A DNA stretch of 64,000 nucleotides, taken from positions 1-64,000 of the forward strand of contig CABYIQ010000003.1 of the NCBI GenBank assembly GCA_902518965.1, read 5' to 3'. Of the stretch, positions 26,451 to 35,921 are shown piece by piece. The stretch comes from an uncultured SAR116 cluster alpha proteobacterium (GTDB lineage: Bacteria; Pseudomonadota; Alphaproteobacteria; Puniceispirillales; Puniceispirillaceae). Each line of letters begins with the position of its first letter. Position 1 is the first letter of the stretch. The translations under genes and the position numbers were made by a program. The notes under the pieces are model-generated. The model saw nothing but the letters and a program-made list of their open reading frames with translations. It was not told the DNA's origin and ran no database searches.

Positions 26451-27320
26451 TTATCGGCTGCGCAGGCCTGCTGCCTTTGCCAGAGCCAGAATACGCATCA
26501 TCCGGTCAATGACAGGCTTTTCTACAAGACGGCCCTCCAAGACTGTGACCTCAGCCTGTGCCTGCTGATAGGCCGCAACCACCTTTTCAGCATGACAAAT
26601 GTCATCTTCTGCAGGGGTGAAAGCCTCATGGATGGGGGCCAACTGCGCAGGATGAATGGCTGCTTTGCCAGTAAAACCGATATGAGCGGCGGCCTGTGCC
26701 TCATGAAGCAGCCCTTCTTTATCAGCGATATGCAGATACGGCATATCCATCACATCAAGCCCAGTAGACGCCGCTGCATGAATAAGGCGCTGACGGGCAT
26801 ATAACAGAGGTTGCCAGTCCGGGGTGCAGCGCAGCGCAGAGGCCAAATCGACACCGCCAAACAGTACCATCTTCAACAACGAAGACGCCCGCAGAATATC
26901 AAAACAGTCCTCTAGCCCCTGATTGGTTTCAATAAGCAGAAATAAGGGGCCATCAAAACCATGGACCCGTAAATTATGTTCAGCTGACCGCAGCTCATCT
27001 GCTGTGCTAATTTTTGGCAGCATCAGCCCGACTGAACGGGTCTGCAAAGATAAAAAGGCTGACAAATCATCCTGCCCAGCAGCTGTTTCAGGATGGTTGA
27101 CGCGCACCAATATTTCTGCCTGTATGCCTGTGTTCTCAGCAGACAGGCTAGCCAGCAGCGTCTGCATATTTTCACGTGCCAAATCTTTCTGCTCAGGCCC
27201 AACACCATCTTCCAGCTCTATACAAATCATGTCAGCTGGACCTACAAGAGCCTTGTCAAACAACTCCGGCCGGTTAGCTGGCACAAATAAAAGGCTTCGG
27301 CGCAGACGCATTTTAATCAT
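26451..27320 (-). CDS. HpcH/HpaI-type lyase, CitE-like
   Basis: This encodes a 289-residue TIM-barrel lyase of the citrate-lyase beta/malyl-CoA lyase group. The start RRSLLFVPANRPELF, the metal-binding ICIELEDGV and the FGGVDLA segment fit CitE-like enzymes that act on beta-hydroxyacyl-CoA esters such as malyl- or citramalyl-CoA. It lacks the citrate lyase partners CitD and CitF. The adjacent CoA-ester genes support a cleavage role at the end of that pathway. An alternative start three codons in (ATG 27311) is possible. Confidence 0.88.
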   Translation of the reverse strand: MIKMRLRRSLLFVPANRPELFDKALVGPADMICIELEDGVGPEQKDLARENMQTLLASLSAENTGIQAEILVRVNHPETAAGQDDLSAFLSLQTRSVGLMLPKISTADELRSAEHNLRVHGFDGPLFLLIETNQGLEDCFDILRASSLLKMVLFGGVDLASALRCTPDWQPLLYARQRLIHAAASTGLDVMDMPYLHIADKEGLLHEAQAAAHIGFTGKAAIHPAQLAPIHEAFTPAEDDICHAEKVVAAYQQAQAEVTVLEGRLVEKPVIDRMMRILALAKAAGLRSR

Positions 27321-27484
27321 AAGCTGTTACCCATCAATTTCTTTATCAGCCACACTTATCATGCGCCGGTCAGCTCAAAGAAGACAAGCTTAACCTCCCT
27401 TGTATCTACAGAAGTTAGTTTAGTGTTGAAAATACGACATTGCTGCCTATTTAAAAATAGGCAAATAACCTCATGAGGATAACC

Positions 27485-27982
27485 ATGATAAAAGGACTTC
27501 ACCACGCCGCCTTCAGGTGCCGCAATTCAGAGCAGACGCGGGCATTTTATGAAGAATTCTTGGGCCTTACGTTAGCAGGCGCATTGGAAATCAAGGAAAC
27601 AAAAACAGGCCGAGATACTTCTGTCCTGCATAGTTTTTATCAGCTAGATGACGGGTCTTTTATTGCTTTTTTTGAAGCCCCAGATCAGCCCTTCGAGTTT
27701 ATCAAGCAGCATGATTATGATTTGCATCTGGCACTGGAAGTGACACAGACCCATTTGCATGAGATGTTTGAAAAGGGTAAAAAGGAAAATGTGCCAACGA
27801 GAGGTATTTCAGATCATGGATTTATTTCATCAATCTACTTTCGTGATCCAAATGGTTATGTAGTAGAGTTAACTGCAAAGAATGATGACCATGATGATCA
27901 TCTTCAGCCGAATAATCAGACAGCACGCAATCTTCTGAGTGACTGGACTGAGCGTTTTAATGCTGAAGATAGTCTTAGCTGA
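27485..27982 (+). CDS. VOC/glyoxalase-family metalloprotein
   Basis: This encodes a 165-residue vicinal-oxygen-chelate protein with two beta-alpha-beta modules. The metal-ligand positions are likely His in IKGLHHAAFRC, His in DLHLALEV and Glu in YVVELTA. GAGG at 27475-27478 favours ATG 27485 over the ATG four codons upstream. It could be a dioxygenase, a lyase or a resistance-type protein; the sequence does not decide. It precedes ccmE by only 18 bases and may be co-transcribed with it. Confidence 0.85.
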   Translation: MIKGLHHAAFRCRNSEQTRAFYEEFLGLTLAGALEIKETKTGRDTSVLHSFYQLDDGSFIAFFEAPDQPFEFIKQHDYDLHLALEVTQTHLHEMFEKGKKENVPTRGISDHGFISSIYFRDPNGYVVELTAKNDDHDDHLQPNNQTARNLLSDWTERFNAEDSLS

Positions 27983-28000
27983 ATAAAGGCTTAACTTCGG

Positions 28001-28435
28001 GTGACAGGCAAATCCAAACGACTGGCGGTGTTCGCTGTGATAGCCGCGCTGCTGTCCGGTGGAGGCTTCCTGGTGTTGTCAGCGCTGCAGGAAAATATTG
28101 TACTGTTTCTAACGCCTTCTGAGCTGACACCTGAGAAAATGACGGCTGGGCAGCTACGCATCGGCGGTCTGGTTGAAGAAGGATCGGTTCAGATTGACGG
28201 CTTGCAGGCCCGCTTTTCCATTACAGACAGTGCAGCTGTTGTAAGCGTGCTTTTTAATGGCGCGCTACCTGATCTGTTTCGCGAGGGACAGGGCATTATT
28301 GCGCAGGGCAGGTTTGAAGACAATATATTCAGAGCAGAGAATGTTCTAGCCAAGCATGATGAAACCTACATGCCGCGTGAGGTTGCTGAGAGCCTGAAAG
28401 AACAGGGAGTCTGGAAAGGAGATAGTTCAAAATGA
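28001..28435 (+). CDS. ccmE: cytochrome c heme chaperone CcmE
   Basis: This encodes a 144-residue periplasmic heme chaperone with one N-terminal membrane anchor (about residues 8-30) and an OB-fold domain. His119 and Tyr123 in AKHDETY form the covalent heme-binding motif. The start is GTG 28001. The stop overlaps the ccmF start by four bases. It hands heme to CcmF/H for attachment to apocytochrome c. The genes for CcmA, B, C and D are not in this window. Confidence 0.95.
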   Translation: MTGKSKRLAVFAVIAALLSGGGFLVLSALQENIVLFLTPSELTPEKMTAGQLRIGGLVEEGSVQIDGLQARFSITDSAAVVSVLFNGALPDLFREGQGIIAQGRFEDNIFRAENVLAKHDETYMPREVAESLKEQGVWKGDSSK

Positions 28436-30393
28436 TTGCTGAGCTGTCTCACTTCGCTTTGTTTGTGGCCCTTATCGCCAGTTGCTGCCAGGCAATTCTG
28501 CCTCTTTATGGCAGTCTTGCAGCCAGGCCCCCGCGCGCAGCCTGGCTGATGGCCTCAGCTGATATGTTTACGGTTATCGCCGGTGTCACAGTGCTATTTG
28601 CCTTTTCTGGACTAGTCTGGTCATTTATCAGTTCTGATTTTTCAGTGGCGCTTGTCACCAACCATTCCCATTCTGCAAAACCGCTGATTTACAAAATTTC
28701 AGGCACATGGGGAAACCATGAGGGCTCCTTGTTGTTATGGATTGTGATCCTAGTGCTATTCAGCATGGGATTAAGCCTTGGCCGACAACAGATGCATGCT
28801 GTGTTGAAATCGCGTGTGTTGGCAGTTCAGGGTATTGTAACAACTGCCTTTCTGGCGTTCAGCCTGTTTACATCCAACCCATTTACGCGGCTTGATCCTG
28901 CTCCTGTCGACGGGCGCGGGCTCAACCCCATTCTGCAGGATATCGGACTGGCGATGCATCCACCGATGCTGTATCTGGGCTATGTTGGCCTGTCGATGGC
29001 TTTTGCATTTGCTGTGGCCGCATTAATCAATGGACGTGTTGACAAAGACTGGGCACGGGTGATGCGACCATGGGTAAGTGCCGCCTGGTGTGCGCTCACC
29101 CTGGGCATAGCGCTAGGCAGCTGGTGGGCTTATTATGAGCTTGGCTGGGGCGGCTGGTGGTTCTGGGACCCAGTTGAAAATGCCTCGCTGATGCCCTGGC
29201 TGGCAGCAACCGCCTTGCTGCACTCCAGCCTGGTGGTTGAAAAAACAGGGCAGCTGAAAAGCTGGACCATCTTGCTGGCCATCCTTGCGTTTTCGCTATC
29301 CCTCGTCGGCACCTTTATTGTGCGATCAGGACTTCTGACATCTGTACACAGCTTTGCCAGTGACCCTGCACGTGGCGTATTTGTCTTAGGGATTCTGCTC
29401 GTGGCTATCGGGATACCGTTGGCGCTGTTTGCCTGGCGTGGCCCACAGCTAGTAAGTCCCACACAGACACAGTTAATTAGCCGCGAAGCCGGACTGATCG
29501 CCAATAACTTCCTACTGACAGCTGCCACATTAATTGTCCTTATCGGCACCTTTTACCCGCTGGCGCTTGAAGTGGCAACGGGCGCGCGTATTACGGTGGG
29601 GCCACCTTATTTTGACGCCACTTTCACCCCTGTGATGTCAGTGTTAGTTATCTGTATGGCGATCGGCCCATTGTTGGTCTGGCGGTCCGGTATAATGCCC
29701 TCTGCACGCACCACCCTTACAGCAGCCTGCATCGGCGCCAGCCTCGCGAGCCTTGCCGCGCTGAGCCTTGTGAACGGCTTGTCTGCGGCTGCAGTTGCTG
29801 GTCTAGGCCTTGCCGGCTGGCTAGGCATTTCTGTCATCGGTGACCTTCTTTTCCGGATAAAGCCGTTCGGACCGGGTGCGCGCCTGCAGCGGCTTAAGCT
29901 TATCAGCGGGCCTGTTTGGGGCATGTGGGTCGCACATTTTGGGATGGTAATCTTTCTTATTGGTGCGCTGGGAGAAGGCCTGTTTCAGACAGAGGTAATA
30001 ACACGTGCCAAGCCAGGCGAGACCATTATGCTGGCCGGACAAGAAGCAAAGTTCACCGATGTTGAAGCCCGCCAAGGGCCAAATTACCAGACAGAAACTG
30101 CTGTTATTGATCTGTTTGAGAATGGTCGCCAGATAACGACTTTATATCCTGAGAAGCGGTTCTATCCGGCAGCCCGTCAAACCACAACGGAAGCTGCTAT
30201 TCGCACAAGGCTAAGCGGTGATCACTACATCGTGCTAGGCGACGGGGATGCTGAAAAGGGGTATACGCTGCGACTTTATCACAAGCCGTTGGTCAGCTTT
30301 ATCTGGCTGGGTACAATATTCATGGCCTTTGGCGGCGGCATTGCTATTCTGCGCCGCCGCCCCGCAATCAAGACAACAGTAGAGCCGACATAA
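28432..30393 (+). CDS. ccmF: heme lyase subunit CcmF
   Basis: This encodes a 653-residue polytopic inner-membrane protein that forms the cytochrome c synthetase with CcmH and CcmI. The tryptophan-rich WWD domain is visible as WGGWWFWDPVENASLMPWL, preceded by WGNHEGSLLLW, and periplasmic heme-coordinating histidines lie nearby (SHSAKP, LLHSSLVV). The length is normal. Coupled overlap with ccmE and a 20-base gap to ccmG put it in the ccm operon. Confidence 0.95.
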   Translation: MIAELSHFALFVALIASCCQAILPLYGSLAARPPRAAWLMASADMFTVIAGVTVLFAFSGLVWSFISSDFSVALVTNHSHSAKPLIYKISGTWGNHEGSLLLWIVILVLFSMGLSLGRQQMHAVLKSRVLAVQGIVTTAFLAFSLFTSNPFTRLDPAPVDGRGLNPILQDIGLAMHPPMLYLGYVGLSMAFAFAVAALINGRVDKDWARVMRPWVSAAWCALTLGIALGSWWAYYELGWGGWWFWDPVENASLMPWLAATALLHSSLVVEKTGQLKSWTILLAILAFSLSLVGTFIVRSGLLTSVHSFASDPARGVFVLGILLVAIGIPLALFAWRGPQLVSPTQTQLISREAGLIANNFLLTAATLIVLIGTFYPLALEVATGARITVGPPYFDATFTPVMSVLVICMAIGPLLVWRSGIMPSARTTLTAACIGASLASLAALSLVNGLSAAAVAGLGLAGWLGISVIGDLLFRIKPFGPGARLQRLKLISGPVWGMWVAHFGMVIFLIGALGEGLFQTEVITRAKPGETIMLAGQEAKFTDVEARQGPNYQTETAVIDLFENGRQITTLYPEKRFYPAARQTTTEAAIRTRLSGDHYIVLGDGDAEKGYTLRLYHKPLVSFIWLGTIFMAFGGGIAILRRRPAIKTTVEPT

Positions 30394-30412
30394 TGCTGAA
30401 GATAACCCTACA

Positions 30413-30955
30413 ATGAGATTTAGGCTGTCCTTTATACTCCCCTTGCTGGGCTTTGTGATTTTGCTAGGCATCTCTGGGATGGCCCTTCTTGCCACGCTGT
30501 CTGGAAACCGTGATGTCACCCAGCTGCCCTCTGTTCTGATCGGCAAAGCCCCGCCACGGACAGATCTGCCCCTGTTATCTGACCCTGCCTCCTTTCTGGA
30601 TTTTTCAGCTGTATCAGGTCAGGTGGCGGTGGTAAATTTTTTTGCCAGCTGGTGCGCGCCCTGCAGGGCTGAGGCTCCTGCGCTAGAAGCGTTGAGCCAG
30701 CAACTGCCAGTTATCGGAATTGCATATAAGGATAGGCCGGAAGATACCGATGCCTTTCTGAGGCAATATGGAAATCCGTTCAGCCAGATTGCTGTTGATT
30801 TTGAAGGCCAGGCCGCTTTGCGCTGGGGGCTTTATGGAGTGCCGGAAACCTACATCCTCAACAAGCAGGGCAAGATTATTCTGCGCCATGCCGGGCCAAT
30901 TGACAAAGGGGTAATGGACAGGCTGATCATGCCTGCCATTGAAAACGCCAGATGA
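30413..30955 (+). CDS. ccmG: thiol:disulfide interchange protein CcmG/DsbE
   Basis: This encodes a 180-residue membrane-anchored thioredoxin-like protein. The anchor spans about residues 7-28. The active site is WCAPC (Cys81, Cys84) and the cis-proline segment is GVPETYIL. It keeps apocytochrome c cysteines reduced before heme attachment. Its stop overlaps the start of the CcmH/I fusion gene by four bases. Confidence 0.95.
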   Translation: MRFRLSFILPLLGFVILLGISGMALLATLSGNRDVTQLPSVLIGKAPPRTDLPLLSDPASFLDFSAVSGQVAVVNFFASWCAPCRAEAPALEALSQQLPVIGIAYKDRPEDTDAFLRQYGNPFSQIAVDFEGQAALRWGLYGVPETYILNKQGKIILRHAGPIDKGVMDRLIMPAIENAR

Positions 30956-32592
30956 GGCAGGTAACAGCAGGACAAATAATACGGACAGTTTTTGCGCTGT
31001 TGTTCTTCAGTGCCTTTTTTTTCAGTCTCACCGGCTGGCCGGCAGCGGCCCTCACACCAGAAGAGAAGCTAGCTGATCCTATATTAGAAGACCGTGCGCG
31101 GGCTCTGTCAAAACAGCTGCGTTGTCTGGTTTGTCAGAACCAGTCGATTGATGATTCTGATGCCGATCTTGCAAAGGATCTCCGCCGTGAGGTTCGCGGC
31201 CTGCTGCAGACAGGAGCAAGTGATGCTGCGATTCTGGAGCGTATCCAGAACAGCTATGGTGATTATGTGCTGTTGCGTCCCCCTGTATCAACACAAACTT
31301 TGCTGTTATGGCTGGCCCCTGCGTTGATCCTAACAGGGGGTGGACTGATCATCATCTTTGGAATGCGCCGCCCCCGCCCGCTCCAGAATGCAAATCAGTT
31401 AACAGAGCGCCATAAAAAAAAGTGGTCAGATAGGCAGATAAATCAGGCAGATGACACTGCAAAGTCACAGCCAGCACTTCCTGTGCGCCATGCAGCCGCC
31501 GCGGGCATTGCGATCACCGCTGCAGCCGGGCTGTTATACGGGCTTTATGGCCGGCCTGATCTGCCTGACCAGCCCTTATATAAGCGAACAACTGAACTGG
31601 CCCAGAAACAGGCAGAAACAAAGGCAGAAACAGAAGCGTTGAACACCGCCTTCGACGCTGCACAAAAGGCGGCTGCCAAACAGCCAGATGATATTGCATC
31701 CTGGCTGCAGCTAGCACTTGCAGCAGCCAGAACTGGAAACAGCAGAGTTGAGATTGATGCGCTGCAAAACGCGCTATCGCTGTCCGATGACGCAGCAGAT
31801 ATCAAGGCCATGATCGCTGAAGCTTTGAGCCGAGCTGCTGGCGGCCAGGTGACCATCCCTGCCCGCGAGCTGATCAATGAGATTTTGCAGGTGGAGCCGA
31901 ATGAGCCGCGCGCGCTGTTTTTATGGGGTCTTGCGGCCTATCAAGATGAAGCTTACCAGCTGGCCATTGACAGATGGGCGTATCTGTTCCAGCTGTCTGC
32001 GCCCAATGCGCCCTGGCGAGAGACATTGGAAGACAGCATCCGGCAAGCCGCAGATGATGGCGGTCTGCCGGCACCTGACCTTCCAGAGAAGGCGAAAGCC
32101 AGCACCTCACAAGGTGAGGCCGATTCAAGCCAGATGTCTGCAGCAGAGCAGCAGGCGATGATCGAAGGTATGGTCGCCGGGCTGGCGGCGCGGCTGGAAG
32201 ACAGTCCTGATGATCGCGAGGGCTGGCTGCGGCTGGCCCAATCTTACAAGGTGCTGGGTAGGCCAGATGAGCAAATCAGCGCCCTTTTCAGAGCAGCTGA
32301 AATGGACAAGTCAGATATTGCTGTTCTGATCAAATTATCTGAAGTAATTCTGCAATCTGGCGAGAGTGAACAGCATGCACGGCGAATAGGCAAACTATTT
32401 GAGCAGAATGAAGTCCGCGACAGGCCCCGCTCTCAGGCGCATCCACAATGGCTCTTCTTCAGAGGGCATTTCGCTTTAAGCGAAAACAATATCCCTCTTG
32501 CGCGTGAAAGCTGGTCTAAATTATTAGCTGGCCTGCCTCCGGACAGTGAGCTGGCAAATCTGTTAACAGAAAAGCTGGCAACCCTGCCCTGA
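30952..32592 (+). CDS. ccmH: fused CcmH-CcmI cytochrome c maturation protein
   Basis: This encodes a 546-residue protein joining two usually separate proteins. Residues 1-130 are CcmH: a signal segment, then LRCLVCQNQSI with redox Cys58 and Cys61, and one membrane helix at about 103-125. After a second hydrophobic segment (about 177-197) comes a CcmI/CycH-type region with TPR-like helices to the C-terminus, for holding the apocytochrome tail. The fusion is continuous with no internal stop. It is the last gene of the ccm operon and converges with speB after an 8-base gap. Confidence 0.93.
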   Translation: MRQVTAGQIIRTVFALLFFSAFFFSLTGWPAAALTPEEKLADPILEDRARALSKQLRCLVCQNQSIDDSDADLAKDLRREVRGLLQTGASDAAILERIQNSYGDYVLLRPPVSTQTLLLWLAPALILTGGGLIIIFGMRRPRPLQNANQLTERHKKKWSDRQINQADDTAKSQPALPVRHAAAAGIAITAAAGLLYGLYGRPDLPDQPLYKRTTELAQKQAETKAETEALNTAFDAAQKAAAKQPDDIASWLQLALAAARTGNSRVEIDALQNALSLSDDAADIKAMIAEALSRAAGGQVTIPARELINEILQVEPNEPRALFLWGLAAYQDEAYQLAIDRWAYLFQLSAPNAPWRETLEDSIRQAADDGGLPAPDLPEKAKASTSQGEADSSQMSAAEQQAMIEGMVAGLAARLEDSPDDREGWLRLAQSYKVLGRPDEQISALFRAAEMDKSDIAVLIKLSEVILQSGESEQHARRIGKLFEQNEVRDRPRSQAHPQWLFFRGHFALSENNIPLARESWSKLLAGLPPDSELANLLTEKLATLP

Positions 32593-32599
32593 CCGTGTC

Positions 32600-33484
32600 C
32601 TAACGCTGTGACAGGGCCAATGCAATCAGATGATAAGTAACAAGCGCAGCGGTAAAATTACTGGCCGGATGCGCCTGGCTGGGGGCCAGTTCAACAATGT
32701 CCATACCGACAATTTTGCGGCCTGAACAGGCAGAGCTGACCAAATCAAGAGCTTGATAGAACCCCAGTCCTCCGGGGACAGGCGTGCCGGTTGCGGGCAG
32801 AACAGCCGGATCTAGCCCATCTAGATCGAAACTTACATAAACTAATTCTGGAAAATCATCCGGCAACGTCACTGAAGAGAGCTGCTGTCTGACAAGTCTG
32901 TCCGCATCACAATAGCCTACATTATAATGCCTGCGTGCCTCTACCTCTTCTCGGCATAAGGCCCGAACGCCCAGCTGGAACAAAGGAATATCTGCCGAAC
33001 AGCAAAGCTGCATCACACTAGCATGTGAATGCGGCTCTCCCTGATAAGCAGTGCGCAAATCGGCATGGGCATCAATCTGTACAATGCCAAAAGGCTGTTC
33101 AAGACCGTCCTGCAGTCCTTTAACCGCACCATAAGTCAGGCTGTGTTCGCCGCCCAGCGTAACCGGAATATGGCCACGCCCAATACAGGCAAACACCTGT
33201 TTCTGAACATTGTGCAGAACCTGAGCAATCGGGGCAGAACAGTCAAGTGCCGGATGAGTGTAAAGCCCGTGACGGCAAGCCTCATCCTCGCCGATTAAAC
33301 GCTCTAGTTGATGGCTGGCCGAAATAATTGCTGCCGGGCCAGCAGCTGTGCCACTGCCATATGACACAGTTTTTTCCAGACCGCAGGGGATAATCTCACA
33401 AGCTGCGGTTTCCAACCTGTTTTCCTCTGCTGTCAGCTCTTCCCCCAAGAACTGGGTGACCCATGTGGCATCTGTCCCTGTCAC
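32600..33484 (-). CDS. speB: agmatinase (ureohydrolase family)
   Basis: This encodes a 294-residue binuclear-manganese ureohydrolase. The metal motifs are GGEHSLTYG, QIDAHADLR and SFDLDGLDP. It probably hydrolyses agmatine to putrescine and urea; guanidinobutyrase activity is a formal alternative, but the cluster includes arginine decarboxylase, which makes agmatine. It starts with GTG 33484, and that codon overlaps the stop of the decarboxylase gene upstream (GTGA). Confidence 0.93.
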   Translation of the reverse strand: MTGTDATWVTQFLGEELTAEENRLETAACEIIPCGLEKTVSYGSGTAAGPAAIISASHQLERLIGEDEACRHGLYTHPALDCSAPIAQVLHNVQKQVFACIGRGHIPVTLGGEHSLTYGAVKGLQDGLEQPFGIVQIDAHADLRTAYQGEPHSHASVMQLCCSADIPLFQLGVRALCREEVEARRHYNVGYCDADRLVRQQLSSVTLPDDFPELVYVSFDLDGLDPAVLPATGTPVPGGLGFYQALDLVSSACSGRKIVGMDIVELAPSQAHPASNFTAALVTYHLIALALSQR

Positions 33485-34650
33485 GATAATCTGCCTTCAA
33501 AATCCTCATAGCTAAATTGTTTTTGCAGCTGCAAGCTGTCTGTGCGGCTGTCCCATAAAGCGAGGGCAGGCAGCGGCACGCCATTAAAAGTTGTTGTTTT
33601 CACCATCGAATAATGCGCTTGATCCAAGAACGCAAGCCGCTGACCGGGGACAGGCAGATCCTCAAACCAGTAATCACCGATGACATCACCAGCCAGACAG
33701 CTTGGCCCGCCCAACCGCACAAGCACGCCGGTTTCTGTGTCTGCTTCTGCCAACAGGGCTGGCCGGTAAGGGGCTTCCAGTACATCCGGCATATGACAGG
33801 TCGCAGAAATATCCAGAATGGCAATCGGCCCGTCATTTTCCATTATATCCATGACCTCACCAACCAGAATACCTGCATCAAAGGCAATTGCAGTTCCAGG
33901 TTCAAGATAGATATCCAGATCATAGCGCTGCTTCAAATCACACAGACAGTTAATCAGCGCCTCACGGTCATAGTCTGGGGCTGTGATCATATGCCCGCCC
34001 CCCAAATTGAGCCAGGACAGCCGGCTGCCAGCCCTGTCCAGAAGCGGTTTGACCACACTGATCACATTTGCCAGTTCAGAAAAACCCTGTTCACATAGAC
34101 TGTGGATATGCAAACCGGATATCTGATCAAAATGATAATCTGCAAGCTGACTAACTGGCGTGCCAAGACGCGACCGTGGTGCGGCAGGGTCATATTTTTC
34201 AACTTCCCCCTGCGGCAGACAGGGATTCACCCGCAGACCAAGTTCTGCTCCTTGTGCAGTTGCCTGACCTGCAAACCGGCTGATCTGTTGCGGCGTGTTG
34301 AAAATGATATGATCGCACAAGCCTGCAAGCTCGTCCATCTCATCGGTTTTGTAAGCCGGGGCAAAACAGGATAGCAGTCCGCTGTAATGGGCGCGGGCCA
34401 AACGGGCTTCATACAGGCCAGAGGCACAGGTGCCTGCTAAATACCGGCTGACAAGAGGTGCTGTTGACCAGAGAGAAAACGCTTTCAGAGCTGTCAGAAC
34501 ATGCGCACCTGAGGCCTCTGTCAAAGCATTCAGTAGACGCAGATTATCTTCCAGGCGCGCCAGATCAGTCACAAAACACGGGCTGGGCACGGATGATAAA
34601 TCAAATCCTGAAAAGCTGCCTGGTCCAGCTGTTTTGGTCTGCATCATCAT
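33481..34650 (-). CDS. nspC: carboxynorspermidine/carboxyspermidine decarboxylase
   Basis: This encodes a 389-residue PLP enzyme of the alanine-racemase/ODC fold III group. The Schiff-base Lys lies in VLTALKAFSLW near residue 54, and the C-terminal cysteine motif region GGPSCLAGDVIGDYWF completes the active site. CASDC enzymes release CO2 from carboxyspermidine to give spermidine. It sits between the matching dehydrogenase and agmatinase genes and overlaps the latter. Several ATG codons cluster at the start, and the first is used. Confidence 0.93.
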   Translation of the reverse strand: MMMQTKTAGPGSFSGFDLSSVPSPCFVTDLARLEDNLRLLNALTEASGAHVLTALKAFSLWSTAPLVSRYLAGTCASGLYEARLARAHYSGLLSCFAPAYKTDEMDELAGLCDHIIFNTPQQISRFAGQATAQGAELGLRVNPCLPQGEVEKYDPAAPRSRLGTPVSQLADYHFDQISGLHIHSLCEQGFSELANVISVVKPLLDRAGSRLSWLNLGGGHMITAPDYDREALINCLCDLKQRYDLDIYLEPGTAIAFDAGILVGEVMDIMENDGPIAILDISATCHMPDVLEAPYRPALLAEADTETGVLVRLGGPSCLAGDVIGDYWFEDLPVPGQRLAFLDQAHYSMVKTTTFNGVPLPALALWDSRTDSLQLQKQFSYEDFEGRLS

Positions 34651-34670
34651 TTTATGAAATCGCGCCGTCT

Positions 34671-35876
34671 TCAGAATGGGAGACCCTGGTCAAGGGTTTT
34701 GACCTGCCAAGGCAGACCATGGTCATTCAGCATTGCCATAAACGGGTCAGGGTCAAACTGTTCCATATTAAACACGCCCTTGCCCGACCAGGTGCCTGTC
34801 GCCATAAGCGCTGCCCCGATCATCGCCGGCACACCAGTTGTATAACTGACAGCCTGTGATCCCACCTCAGCAAAGCAGACTTCATGGTCACACACATTAT
34901 AAACATAGGCAGTTTTCTCCTGGCCGTCTTGCTGGCCTGTTATGATTGTCCCTATACAGGTCTTGCCTGTTGTGGTTTTCCCCAGACTACCTGGATCAGG
35001 CAGAACAGCTTTCAAAAATTGCAGCGGCACAATTTCACGACCCTGATATAGGATCGGCTCAATTGATGTCAGCCCAACATTTTGCAACACTTCAAGATGC
35101 GCTAAATAGGACTCACCAAAGGTCATCCAAAAACGGGCACGCTGCAGTTCAGGATAATGTTTTGATAATGATTCAAGCTCCTCATGATACATCAGATACA
35201 TGTTGCGGGAACCGACTTTCGGAAAATCAAAGCTGTGCCTTGTTGACAGGGCAGGCGTTTCCACCCACCCCCCGTCCTGCCAGTGACGAGCCGGGGCGGT
35301 AACTTCGCGGATGTTAATTTCAGGATTAAAATTGGTGGCAAAATGCTGGCCATGATCACCGTCATTACAATCGAGTATGTCGAGGGTATGCATCTGGCTG
35401 ACCAGATGTTTTTTTGTATAGGCGGTGAAGACGTTGGTTACGCCCGGATCAAAACCTGAACCTAACAAGGCCATCAGCCCAGCTTTTTCAAATCTGTCCT
35501 GATAGGCCCACTGCCAGTGATATTCAAATTTGGCTTCATCAACCGGTTCATAATTCGCTGTATCCAGATAATGCGCGCCGGCTTTCAGGCACGCCTCCAT
35601 GATGGTTAAATCCTGATAGGGAAGTGCTAGATTCACCACCAGTTCAGCTCCAGTTTTTTCGATCAGGCGAGCGGTAGCATTTGTATCGTCCGCGTCAAGT
35701 TCAGCTGTCTGAATCTGGCGCCCCACCTTGGCCATCACAGAGTCTGCAATATCTTTGCATTTCACTTCACGGCGGCTGGCCAGCGTGATGTCGCTGAACA
35801 CATCTTGCAGCATAGCCATTTTATGTGTGGCAACAGATCCGACGCCACCAGCGCCAATAACAAGAATTTTGGTCAT
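34671..35876 (-). CDS. carboxynorspermidine/carboxyspermidine dehydrogenase (saccharopine dehydrogenase-like)
   Basis: This encodes a 401-residue NADPH enzyme. The Rossmann motif KILVIGAGGVGSVATHK is at the N-terminus and the rest matches the saccharopine-dehydrogenase/CASDH family (ALLGSGFDPGVTNVFTAY). It would condense putrescine with aspartate semialdehyde to carboxyspermidine. Neighbouring decarboxylase, agmatinase and arginine decarboxylase genes support this role over lysine metabolism. GAGG upstream favours ATG 35876 over a GTG three codons earlier. Confidence 0.92.
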   Translation of the reverse strand: MTKILVIGAGGVGSVATHKMAMLQDVFSDITLASRREVKCKDIADSVMAKVGRQIQTAELDADDTNATARLIEKTGAELVVNLALPYQDLTIMEACLKAGAHYLDTANYEPVDEAKFEYHWQWAYQDRFEKAGLMALLGSGFDPGVTNVFTAYTKKHLVSQMHTLDILDCNDGDHGQHFATNFNPEINIREVTAPARHWQDGGWVETPALSTRHSFDFPKVGSRNMYLMYHEELESLSKHYPELQRARFWMTFGESYLAHLEVLQNVGLTSIEPILYQGREIVPLQFLKAVLPDPGSLGKTTTGKTCIGTIITGQQDGQEKTAYVYNVCDHEVCFAEVGSQAVSYTTGVPAMIGAALMATGTWSGKGVFNMEQFDPDPFMAMLNDHGLPWQVKTLDQGLPF

Positions 35877-35921
35877 GGATATCACACCTCTTTTTCCGCT
35901 GAGTTTCTCAGATAGCTCAAC

